Source: Perkinsus chesapeaki
Lineage: Eukaryota > Perkinsozoa > Perkinsida > Perkinsidae
NCBI GenBank assembly: GCA_013115145.1
Contig: JAAPAO010000516.1
Location: forward strand, 1-25,916
Length of the DNA: 25,916 nucleotides
Direction: 5' to 3'
In this document: in pieces, positions 11,401 through 18,100 of the stretch
Position numbering within the stretch: the first letter of the stretch is position 1
How the letters are laid out: the number at the start of each line of letters is the position of its first letter
Program-made: the position numbers and the translations under genes
Notes under the pieces: generated by a model
What the model was told of the DNA's origin: nothing
Databases searched by the model: none
What the model saw: only the letters and a program-made list of their open reading frames with translations

Positions 11401-13182
11401 CATCTCGCTGAAGAACCTGGAACAAAATACCTCCACCAGGAATCGAACCTCCGCCTGAGCTCACTTCTATCGTCGGAGAGATTCCCGTTAATGCTGGCCA
11501 TTCCGGGCTTCGTCTGATGAGCGAATTTCGATAAGGATTTGGTCGACAGCCGCTCGCCCTGATGATAAAACCCATGAAAAAACTTTTTGGAAAATTTCCA
11601 TCATATTTCCAGCTTAGTGAAATCTCCTCTGACACGAGAGTGTGGGATAGGAGGAACACAGCGGGTGATGGAGTCGATCCGGTTTGGTCGGAAACCGAGG
11701 GACAAACTATCAAACTCTAGTCTGTTATGACCGAACTCTCGGGACTAGTAGTCATAACAGACTCAATAAAATAATCAACCTATGCCAGCGGTACATTTCT
11801 GCTCCGCGTGAAACATGGTTGTTGGCAACAGCTTCGTGCTCGTCATATCGATCGGCGTCGCTGAGATATTGCACGCATGCGACCGACAGGTTGTGTCGAA
11901 ACATTGCGCGTGCGTGACGGGGCATCGGGTGTTTCACTCTCTTGATCTTTCGTCGATTTCACCACCGCAACGCTCCGCTATGCTTTCAAGAAAAAATTCC
12001 AGAATTTCCGAAATTTTCCGCATTTCCCCACCACTACAGATGGTCGAGATTTCCGCTGCAGTGAGGAGGATCTCTGAGACGTCCCGAAGTTGGAGCCTGA
12101 ACTGGGGGTATCCAAATCGATCAACCGTTTCATAACTTACCGCGGTCTGTCATGGCGGCGTTATAACTGGCAACAAGCAAATTCAGGGCACCTTTAGGTG
12201 ACGAGTCGTCCGTGGTTTCAGCGTGCAAAACAACCTTCACTGGCTCAACTGCGAAACAATCTCACAGTATCTTAGCTTCAACCGTGCATGAACTACCAGT
12301 AACTCCTTTTTGATTATCATCAACCTTTCCCGAATCTTCCCCGACAACTGCGATGTCTTCAGTAAGATCGTTACCTGCCATTTAACAGTCGAAAGGTCGC
12401 CGGTTCGATCCCCGCGTCCGGCAATTTTACTCCAGAACGCCTTATGTGAAGACTCATTGGAGATCTGAGACACCCCGCTTCTCGACCTCCTCACTCTCTT
12501 CTTAATTTCTCCAGTCTAACAGCAATTTCCTGGCGCGTGACGGAACTACCAAAACTACATTGCTGACACTGCCCGGTAAGTCCAGAAGACTGCCCCTCGA
12601 CGATCTTCGATTTTCATCCTCAGTTTTTCCAGGTGACATCGATCTGCTCAGAACTGGCAATTCCTCCGCAGCTCGGTCCCTCAAATCTTGAAGCCCCGGG
12701 GACGAAGCAGCATCCTTTGCTCGACTGTGCAGTCGTTTTCTTCCGGGTGCGATTCTGCGAGTATCCAAAACCGTCGGACATGGCAAATCTTCCGCTGGCT
12801 CAGCTTCCGTGCACGCTGGAACTTCAACCTCCACATCCTTGGCTTCCCCGGGTGATAGCCCCGCGATGATCTCTCTAACCTGTTCCACAATCGATCTGTG
12901 ATGCTCCGCCAAATCCTGCGCGAGCGCCTTAGCCAACCCAATTTGCATCTTTTGAATTTCAAGCAGCATATCCTGAGGAGACATCTCCACCGTCCCACCA
13001 AGACCGTTTCCGGCAAAAATCTTCGAAGGTCCAAAGATATCTTGCTCCGAACCACCCGGAATCTGTCGATTTTTCCGCGGGCTCGACCCGACCCCACCGG
13101 CGGAAGGCACAGCTAGAGACTGCACCCGTCTAAAAGATGCCTTCTTCTGCGGGCGAGGCGAGACATCTGCCACGATGACCAT
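2445..13182 (-). CDS. Voltage-gated cation channel with CNBD and ankyrin repeats, 41 exons, about 1772 aa
   Basis: Seen, N to C: exon 1 12550-13182 (start tentative); 12431-12500, 12297-12374, 12141-12248, 12038-12096, 11919-11977, 11780-11860, 11634-11721, 11465-11558 (cytosolic N-terminus); 11322-11416 (S1, FWDFIGLLFIAYQSF); 10639-10764 (S2, IFFMTDLVLNFFTGF); 10493-10595 (S3); 10245-10301 and 9491-9728 (S4, Arg every third residue, and S5); 8848-8984 (pore, S6); 8690-8802, 8304-8381, 8200-8258 (C-linker); 7958-8095, 7801-7908, 7162-7333, 6965-7120 (CNBD); 6740-6911, 6550-6696 (ankyrins); 5922-6065, 5801-5876, 5595-5720, 5507-5552 (Ser-rich linker); 5318-5458, 5137-5265, 4955-5085, 4681-4820, 4251-4471, 4063-4209, 3727-3889, 3271-3374, 3156-3219, 2981-3105, 2790-2936, 2662-2737 (ankyrin array and C-terminal region); 2445-2614 (acidic tail). 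Lengths sum to 5319, a multiple of three, with every phase matching. Family: plant AKT-type and protist CNBD channels. The pore has MYG where K channels have GYG, so ion selectivity is open. Confidence 0.82.
2615..2661 (+). mobile_element. tRNA-tail-like introner, antisense
   Basis: A 47-base channel intron. On the gene strand it begins GTAAATGCTCGCC and ends CCTTTCGATTGTTAG, which is the reverse complement of the arrangement in introns 1898-1943 and 5459-5506. Confidence 0.7.
2738..2789 (-). mobile_element. tRNA-tail-like introner, sense
   Basis: A 52-base channel intron with GGCACAGGTTCGATTC and acceptor GGCATTTTAATTCAG; near-copy of intron 302-352 in the neighbouring gene. Confidence 0.7.
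2937..2980 (-). mobile_element. ClaI-palindrome introner
   Basis: A 44-base channel intron containing the perfect palindrome AAATCGATCACGTGATCGATTT's inner part (AATCGATCACGTGATCGATT) and ending TTTGGATATTCAG. Intron 12097-12140, also 44 bases, shares GATCGATTTGGATA. Confidence 0.75.
3106..3155 (+). mobile_element. tRNA-tail-like introner, antisense
   Basis: A 50-base channel intron. Its + strand reads CTAACAATCGAAAGGTCG, then CGGGTTCGAACCCCGCCGGC, then TCCATTTTTCAC, like a tRNA 3' half followed by a T-run. On the gene strand the T-run end supplies the donor GTGAAAAATGG. Confidence 0.8.
3220..3270 (-). repeat. GGAAAATTTCC-type intron
   Basis: A 51-base channel intron built from GGAAATTTTCC and GGAAAATTTCCC words. 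Related tracts fill introns 1784-1829, 10302-10492 and 11978-12037. Confidence 0.6.
3375..3726 (-). other. 352-base channel intron with tRNA-tail-like 5' end
   Basis: It begins GTAAGATCGTGGGTTCGATC, so the T-arm-like core sits directly at the donor. A GCGGAGCGAAGC word lies at about 3394-3405. The remainder shows nothing I recognise. Confidence 0.55.
5086..5136 (-). mobile_element. Introner sharing an inverted 24-mer with intron 10596-10638
   Basis: A 51-base channel intron. Bases 5107-5130 are the exact reverse complement of 10602-10625 (core on this gene strand AAGCGTTGAGGAAATGC). The two copies face opposite ways within the same gene. Confidence 0.85.
5266..5317 (-). mobile_element. GCATGC-family introner
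   Basis: A 52-base channel intron starting GTAGCGTGCGCATGCGTGCA. Its 17-base segment TGCGCATGCGTGCAAAA occurs reverse-complemented at the donor end of intron 8382-8689. Confidence 0.75.
5459..5506 (-). mobile_element. tRNA-tail-like introner, sense
   Basis: A 48-base channel intron with TCGCGGGTTCGATCCCGGC and acceptor TGTCATTTTTAG. Confidence 0.75.
5553..5594 (+). mobile_element. GGCGCG-family introner
   Basis: A 42-base channel intron whose + strand carries CAATAATTTTGAGGCGCGCG, related to the 45-base introns 8803-8847 and 18650-18694. Confidence 0.6.
6697..6739 (-). mobile_element. ClaI-palindrome introner
   Basis: A 43-base intron splitting an ankyrin repeat. The donor GTA is followed at once by ATCGATCGCGCGATCGAT, a perfect palindrome. 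Confidence 0.75.
6912..6964 (-). mobile_element. tRNA-tail-like introner, sense
   Basis: A 53-base intron after the CNBD: GGCGTGGGTTCGATTCCTGG and acceptor GTGCTTTTTAG. Confidence 0.7.
7121..7161 (-). mobile_element. GGCGCG-family introner
   Basis: A 41-base intron within the CNBD: donor GTATGTGAAGAG followed by TTTTGTGGCGCGCAAGAAAT. The donor end resembles that of intron 4472-4680 (GTGAGGAGTTTCGTGGCGCG). Confidence 0.7.
7909..7957 (-). mobile_element. tRNA-tail-like introner, sense
   Basis: A 49-base intron in the CNBD: GGCGCAGGTTCGAACCTCGG and acceptor GGGTATTTTTCAG. Intron 11417-11464 is a close relative. Confidence 0.75.
8803..8847 (-). mobile_element. GGCGCG-family 45-base introner, antisense copy
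   Basis: Separates the S6 coding sequence from the C-linker. The gene strand contains AAGTCACGCGCCAGGAAATT. The reverse complement matches AATAATTTCGCGGCGCGTGA in the 45-base ZNF830-like intron 18650-18694. Confidence 0.8.
8985..9490 (-). other. 506-base channel intron with two related palindromes
   Basis: Starts with an imperfect CCCGAAAA repeat at the donor (9456-9490). It contains GGAAATTTC words near 9015 and two adjacent palindromes at 9067-9106. No exon seen inside. Confidence 0.6.
9067..9106. repeat. Pair of related perfect palindromes
   Basis: CCGGGACTTAAGTCCCGG (9067-9084) is followed six bases later by GGGGACTTAAAGTCCCC (9090-9106). Both are perfect inverted repeats of one sequence type. 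Confidence 0.9.
9898..10088 (+). mobile_element. Long SINE-like copy A in channel intron 9729-10244
   Basis: About 190 bases. It starts ACTTTGTGCATGCGTACAAA and ends with GGGGATCGAACTTGCGACC, and shares both ends and scattered internal blocks with 11036-11221 on the other strand. Confidence 0.6.
10302..10492 (-). repeat. 191-base intron made of GGAAATTTCC-like words
   Basis: Between S3 and S4 of the channel. Dense purine/A-T words (GGGAAATTTCGGG, GGGAAAATTTCTG) resembling introns 1784-1829, 3220-3270 and 11978-12037. Confidence 0.6.
10596..10638 (+). mobile_element. Introner sharing an inverted 24-mer with intron 5086-5136
   Basis: A 43-base intron between S2 and S3 of the channel. Apart from donor and acceptor bases it consists largely of the 24-base match. 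Confidence 0.85.
10844..10860. repeat. 17-base palindrome
   Basis: AGTAGGGATTCCCTACT is perfectly self-complementary around one central base. A related TCCCTACTAGGGA lies about 40 bases further on. Both are inside channel intron 10765-11321. Confidence 0.85.
11036..11221 (-). mobile_element. Long SINE-like copy B in channel intron 10765-11321
   Basis: About 185 bases, inverted relative to copy A. On its own strand it begins CACTTTGTGCATGCGTTCAA and ends GAGGATCGAACTTGCGCCC. Divergent in the middle. Confidence 0.6.
11417..11464 (-). mobile_element. tRNA-tail-like introner, sense
   Basis: A 48-base intron just upstream of S1: GGCGGAGGTTCGATTCCTGG and acceptor GGTATTTTGTTCCAG. It is open in frame, so retention would add 16 residues. 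Confidence 0.65.
11719..11763. repeat. Perfect 13-base inverted repeat spanning an intron-exon boundary
   Basis: AGTCTGTTATGAC and GTCATAACAGACT enclose 19 bases. The 3' splice site of channel intron 11722-11779 falls inside the left arm, so part of the arm is coding. Confidence 0.85.
12097..12140 (-). mobile_element. ClaI-palindrome introner, half copy
   Basis: A 44-base channel intron carrying TTGATCGATTTGGATA, i.e. the right half of the palindromic family only. Confidence 0.6.
12375..12430 (+). mobile_element. tRNA-tail-like introner, antisense
   Basis: A 56-base intron near the channel N-terminus. The + strand reads TTTAACAGTCGAAAGGTCGC, then CGGTTCGATCCCCGCGTCCG, then GCAATTTTAC. The T-run end becomes the donor GTAAAATTGCC. 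Confidence 0.8.
12501..12549 (-). mobile_element. GGCGCG-family introner (boundaries tentative)
   Basis: Contains TCACGCGCCAGGAAATTGC on the gene strand, the same orientation as intron 8803-8847. A donor nine bases upstream (58-base intron) is equally possible. Confidence 0.5.
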
Positions 13183-13329
13183 ACCGACAAAGCTGATAAG
13201 ACAAAGTACGAAAAACGATTTTCCGATTGACAATTCCGTTCAAATACTTCCAGTGATGCCTTCATCCTCATTATCGAACTCGAGATTAGTGAACTCGTCA
13301 TGGAAACGAATCAACCTATTTCGTATCTT

Positions 13330-14475
13330 TCAAATCCTGCTTCTAGCTTTTGGTAATACAACCACACCAGCTTTCACTGCTTCCTTCGTCACATCATCAT
13401 TAATAAGATCATTTAAAATCTTCGCAGTGCGTAAAGATATCTTTCCAACATGATCATAATTGATGTCATCCATATGAGGCGACGGTCTCGGTATAACCTC
13501 AGCCTCATTAAACAGTTCCCTCCCGAACTTGAATTTATTATTTCTAGCATCCTCGATCGTCAACACTGGCGACACACAAGACTCTTTAAGGTCGAAGATA
13601 TTAATCCATTCCTTCAGTGTTTTCTTTTTTATAATTTTTTTTGTCCTATCAATCAACATTGGCCACAATTTTGAATCAGCGTGTCCCTTTATAAAATCTG
13701 TATCACCTTCCACTTCCATACCTTCCAAAAATTTATTATAAAATTTTCGTTCCATCGCCCCAACTGCCAGAAAGCGCCCATCGAGCGTTTCGTAAGTGTT
13801 ATAAAAATGACTTTGAAATCGCAGAACTCCACCATCTTTATTGTTTAGTATTTGATTGTCATTTGATAGCATCATTTGATAAATGAAAGACGATATATAA
13901 GCCACGCCATGAGCCATACTGCAGTCCACCACTTCACCCTTGTTAGTTTTCTCCCTCCTTCGAAGAGCCATGAGAATGCCCAAGGCACACAAAAGGCCGC
14001 CAGCAGCGAAATCTCCCAGAATGTTGATCGGCGGAAGTCTGTTCGGTAGAGTATCCAGGATGCCACTGTAGGATAAGAAATTAATGTCATGACCGGCATA
14101 ATTTTCGATTTGATTATTTTCATCAGATTTCGGTTGTTGGCCGTATCCTGTTATTCTGGCAAAGATAAGTTTCGGATTGACTTCGTTCAATATTCTATCT
14201 GGTCCCAAACCGATCGCTTCAAGCACACCGGGGCGGTAGGAGTCGATTAGTACGTCAGATGACTTGATAATATTAATTAATACTTTTTTACCAACATCAT
14301 CTTTAATATCTAAATTAATATTTATTTTATTGCCTCTGTCCAAGACATTATAATTATCATTGAGTTTATTAATATGAATAACAGTGCTACCAAAGTCGCT
14401 GAGTAACATACCGCAAAAGGGTGTCGGTGCCAAACCACCTAGTTCGATAACAGTGATGTCTGCTAATGGTAACAT
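13330..14475 (-). CDS. AMACR: Alpha-methylacyl-CoA racemase (CoA-transferase family III)
   Basis: Seen: one uninterrupted frame of 381 codons, matching the usual length of about 380. The N-terminus ADITVIELGGLAPTPFCGML is the typical family III start. The catalytic pair expected from this family is present: His129 in AGHDINFLSYSG and Asp155 in NILGDFAAGG. Known role: epimerises 2-methyl-branched acyl-CoAs so that they can enter beta-oxidation in mitochondria or peroxisomes. The C-terminus SRI resembles a weak peroxisomal PTS1 (inference). The frame stays open upstream to 14646, but a long pyrimidine tract ending in AG lies at 14493-14522, just before the ATG at 14475, so I chose that start. 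The upstream codons could still be a targeting exon. Oddities: intronless among genes with 11 to 41 exons, and strongly AT-rich codons (13 of 60 bases are G or C at 14281-14340). It lies 147 bases upstream of the channel gene on the same strand. Confidence 0.9.
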   Translation of the reverse strand: MLPLADITVIELGGLAPTPFCGMLLSDFGSTVIHINKLNDNYNVLDRGNKININLDIKDDVGKKVLINIIKSSDVLIDSYRPGVLEAIGLGPDRILNEVNPKLIFARITGYGQQPKSDENNQIENYAGHDINFLSYSGILDTLPNRLPPINILGDFAAGGLLCALGILMALRRREKTNKGEVVDCSMAHGVAYISSFIYQMMLSNDNQILNNKDGGVLRFQSHFYNTYETLDGRFLAVGAMERKFYNKFLEGMEVEGDTDFIKGHADSKLWPMLIDRTKKIIKKKTLKEWINIFDLKESCVSPVLTIEDARNNKFKFGRELFNEAEVIPRPSPHMDDINYDHVGKISLRTAKILNDLINDDVTKEAVKAGVVVLPKARSRI

Positions 14476-14492
14476 ACACGAGTCCCGACGGC

Positions 14493-14522
14493 CTAGGAGG
14501 AGAAGGCAAGGGAGGGAGTCAA
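14493..14522 (-). promoter_or_regulatory. Polypyrimidine tract and AG acceptor upstream of AMACR start
   Basis: On the minus strand this is an almost pure pyrimidine run ending CTCCTAG, 18 bases before the ATG at 14475. It is the clearest splice-acceptor sequence in the window. It could receive a spliced leader or a short upstream exon; the sequence alone cannot tell which. Confidence 0.6.
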
Positions 14523-15149
14523 CTTTTCGAATAGATGCGTTTTTGACAAATGGCGGCGCCAATAGCGCGCGCCCAGTCATCCGTTCTGACCTTACGCAGT
14601 GAGGGTGCATGTCGAGGTGAATAGCACGTGCAAAACCTTTACACATTAATACGCACTTGAATGAGAATAGAGGTACGACTGGAAAGAGTCTAATAGTTAC
14701 AGCGATAAGTGTGAATTGCTACCACCGTCTGATGATACAACCTACTAAGATACTGCCTTACTTGTTCTCAGTCTAATTGAGCTTCAAAGATACTTTACCC
14801 AAAGTCATAGGCACAATAGCACAACTACATAAGCCATAGGCGGCACTCTATAGAGGGGTTACTAATCACTGGCGATTCACTCGAAACAACAGCACCTTCT
14901 GGTGACAGAGGAGTTGGTCGCTCACTGAACGACTCTCTGTGCAACTGTGTCGTCGTTGAGTCGACTCTAAGGTGGAGAGTCGAGATGCATTGCAAGTAAT
15001 AGTCAGCTTGAAAGGTCCAGCATCTTGGGTATTTTAATATCACTTCACCAATGAAAGCGAAGAATAGATAAAAGAGAACAACAGTGCCGAGTTGCCCGCT
15101 GCCCGTATTATTGACCAAACGGTTATGATAGTAGCTGTTATCCCTAAGG
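14523..15149. other. Divergent intergenic spacer between AMACR and ZNF830-like gene
   Basis: No convincing exon on either strand. Both neighbours point away from it, so it should hold both promoters, but I recognise no conserved promoter motif. Confidence 0.5.
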
Positions 15150-18100
15150 ATGTCGTCATCGTCCGCTCAAGCTCATGCAAGAGCATTGGTGAGGCAAGCA
15201 AGAGCAGCAGTGGAGTCTGGTGGTGGAGGAGGAGCAACGAACAACGCTCCTACCAGTATAAGAGGAGTATCTTTGTGTAATAAGGGCATCTTGAGGTTGA
15301 GATGGTAAGATACGAAAGAGGTTAACATGAGATGTAGTGTAGAGATATCTCGGACGTCGGAGACTGGACTGGAGTGCTTGTCGTTGGAAGTTCAGAACTG
15401 TACCGCAATGTGAAAAAATATATAGGTGCATCTTGAGGTTGAGCTAGCAAGATGCAAGCTAGGTGGGACTCTGTGATATGCATGAGTATTCGAGAGCAGT
15501 CTTTCGTATATATCGAACTCTTCATGTCACACTCAAAATTCTCGCGAACTCGGCCTCAGCGTATCTTGAGGTTGACCAAATAAGATTCATATCAGGTCAG
15601 CTTTCTTACCATTCAAGGTACCCAAATTCCTGGTGTCTCTGATGCCGTTATATGTGTGCTTTGTAAGAAGCGAGTGAAGACTGGTAAGATGTGGTTCATC
15701 CATTCTCGGACACCACAACACCAGCACCTCCTACAAAGACTCGAATTGGTAATTGTGTAAGTCACGCTCGACCTCAAGATACGCCTCCATCAGGCGCTAG
15801 TGTCTAGGGAAAGTCAACCAGCTGCCGCTGCCGAACACGCTGAGCCATCGAGCCAGGAAAATAAGGACGAGGCGGAAAAAACCGAGGATAAACCGTCAGC
15901 AGCAGCTGCTGATGGTGGTGGAGTAATATTACAGTGCATTCTCATAGGCACTTGAAAATTGCACACACGCGAAGCTGGGTTAGGGCAGCTACCGGTGCGT
16001 GTCACGACACGCGAAGCTGGGTCAGGGCAGCTACCGGTGCGTGTCACGACACGCGAAGCTGGGTTAGGGCAGCTACCGGTGCGTGTCACGACACGCGAAG
16101 CTGGGTTAGGGCAGCTACCGGTGCGTGTCACGATTCCGTCAGAACATCTCCTTGACAGTTCTAGTAGTGTTACGAACAGCAATAGAGATGACACTCAATA
16201 ACTGATCTTATGCTTGTGATTGCTGGTACAGTAAGTATCCCCAGTGTCTCGTTTTTGGAGACAGTTGTAACAGTGTTAAATTTCTTTGGTATATCAACCA
16301 TAATGATACTCACTTAGAAATCTCAGATAAGTGGACAGATCCGCCGCACTACACTGATAGTCATTTTAGCTTTTGGGTGCCGCTTACAGCGATGACGAGG
16401 AGTCATCATCTGACGGGGAGTCTGAGACAAAGGAGAAGGAGGAACCAAAGAGAGGGAATGACGTGGTTGTCCCGCCATTGCGCAAGGTAGTACTTGCCAA
16501 TTGCCCCCCAAATACGGCCGAATTATGTTCGCTTTGTCCAAATACTGATCCGGGGGGAAGCATACATTTTGGGTCAACGGTTTCCACCCACTGCAGACAT
16601 ATTATTTTGTGCTTCGAAGTTTGGACTTGAGATCGATTCAAGGACATCTCGATTTTTAAAGTCGTTTCCACTTTCGGCGTCTTCTTTATGTGAACTGCCG
16701 CTTCCAGGGTTCTTAATGCCAATCTTCAGCCATCGAAGACCGAGCCGATTGGGCCGATCCCGTCGAATGAAGACCTATTAGATTCAGATGACATCCGGAA
16801 TTACGTTACAGCAGAATTGGCTGGTCTTGTAGTCTCTGGAACAGAGTAGTAGGGGAGGAAGTGATAGAAGGCAATCAAATCTGGGAGAAATCGACATGGG
16901 TTTCTGTGCCGGTTTTCGCCCTGGAAATGACCGGATTCCTTAACGCTTCTAGATCGAAGTTCTGGTGCGGGCTGCGCAAGAGTAGCAGCGCATTTTGCCG
17001 AGTGTAGTACATCCCTCCTAAAGTCTGATAACGATAGGAGCTTGCTGTAGTACATCCCTCCTAAAGTCTGATAACGATAGGAGCTTGCTTGAGCTTTGGT
17101 GAACTTCGCTTGATTCCCATTCATAATACCATTTGTTAACAAGACTCTGCTTTAGATATGAGTATGATGTGGAAGATGATGGGCAAGGGAAGAAAAGGAG
17201 ACGTAGGCCTCCACCACCTGCAGCCAAGAAGAAAGGTAATGACCGCTGGGGGGGCTGCTCGAGGAGGAGGAGGAGGTCTGCACGCTTTTCTAATTAATAA
17301 GTGGAATTCATCGCCGGTGTGGTGGAGGTCACTTGAAACCCTCCTTACTGGAGCAATCCTGTGTAAAACGAAGAAGGCACGGCCCATAGAGGGAGATGGA
17401 AGAGGGGTTGTCGTTGTTCCATTTACAATCACTTATTTCACAATTGGCACCGGAGTTCCTGAAACTTTACACCATTCCCTGTTGAACGGCTTGTAGATTC
17501 GTCGTGGCGATCGGACGGACAATAGTAACTAATTTTTAAGTATAACTGTAGCTTATTTTGTTCTATACGTGAACTATTGAATAGTTTATCGGCAGCCACG
17601 GGACTCGGGTTGTGATTCAACTGCTCTATCGGGCATGTTTGGTATAATCATTCATTTCACTAAATGTTTGAACTCCCGCGTCGATCTTGACTTTTCAGTA
17701 TTGGCAACTTCGGCGCTTCCAGCGGGTTTCTTCGATGACGAGGACAAGGCAGCTGAAGTGTTCGGAAAGGGTATGTTATGATTGCAGTATACTGAAGGCG
17801 AGAGACAATCACTTTCAGAAGCACCAAGCAAGAGGAAAGCGAAGGAGATTCAGAATGATATGCGCAAGTGATCCCTTACGAGCAAACTCCCTTGCGTGGG
17901 TGGCATTTTTAACCCTATGGACCGTCTTGGAGTGCATAATTTTTCAAGGAAGGCTTGCGCCTCCAGCGCCTCCGAAATTCGGTTCTACTGGAGAGCTGTC
18001 CGCGTCGACGTCGTTGAGTTTGAACGTTGAGATTTTACTCAGATTGGAGCTCGAACTGGACGCGGGTGATCGTCGACGGCTGGTGGAGGGGAATGTGCGA

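Noticed and set aside
12502-13233. Signal peptide SIGKSFFVLCLISFVGMVIVA at the channel N-terminus
   Set aside because: That frame begins with TTG, directly after an in-frame stop. The first ATG is at 13182, after an AG acceptor, and a cleaved signal is not expected for this channel family.
15966-16133. CRISPR array
   Set aside because: The units are contiguous with no unique spacers, and the locus is eukaryotic.
15814-16201. Repetitive proteins in three frames over the 42-base array
   Set aside because: The frames are open only because the repeat length is a multiple of three. The ZNF830-like exons on both sides splice over the region in phase.
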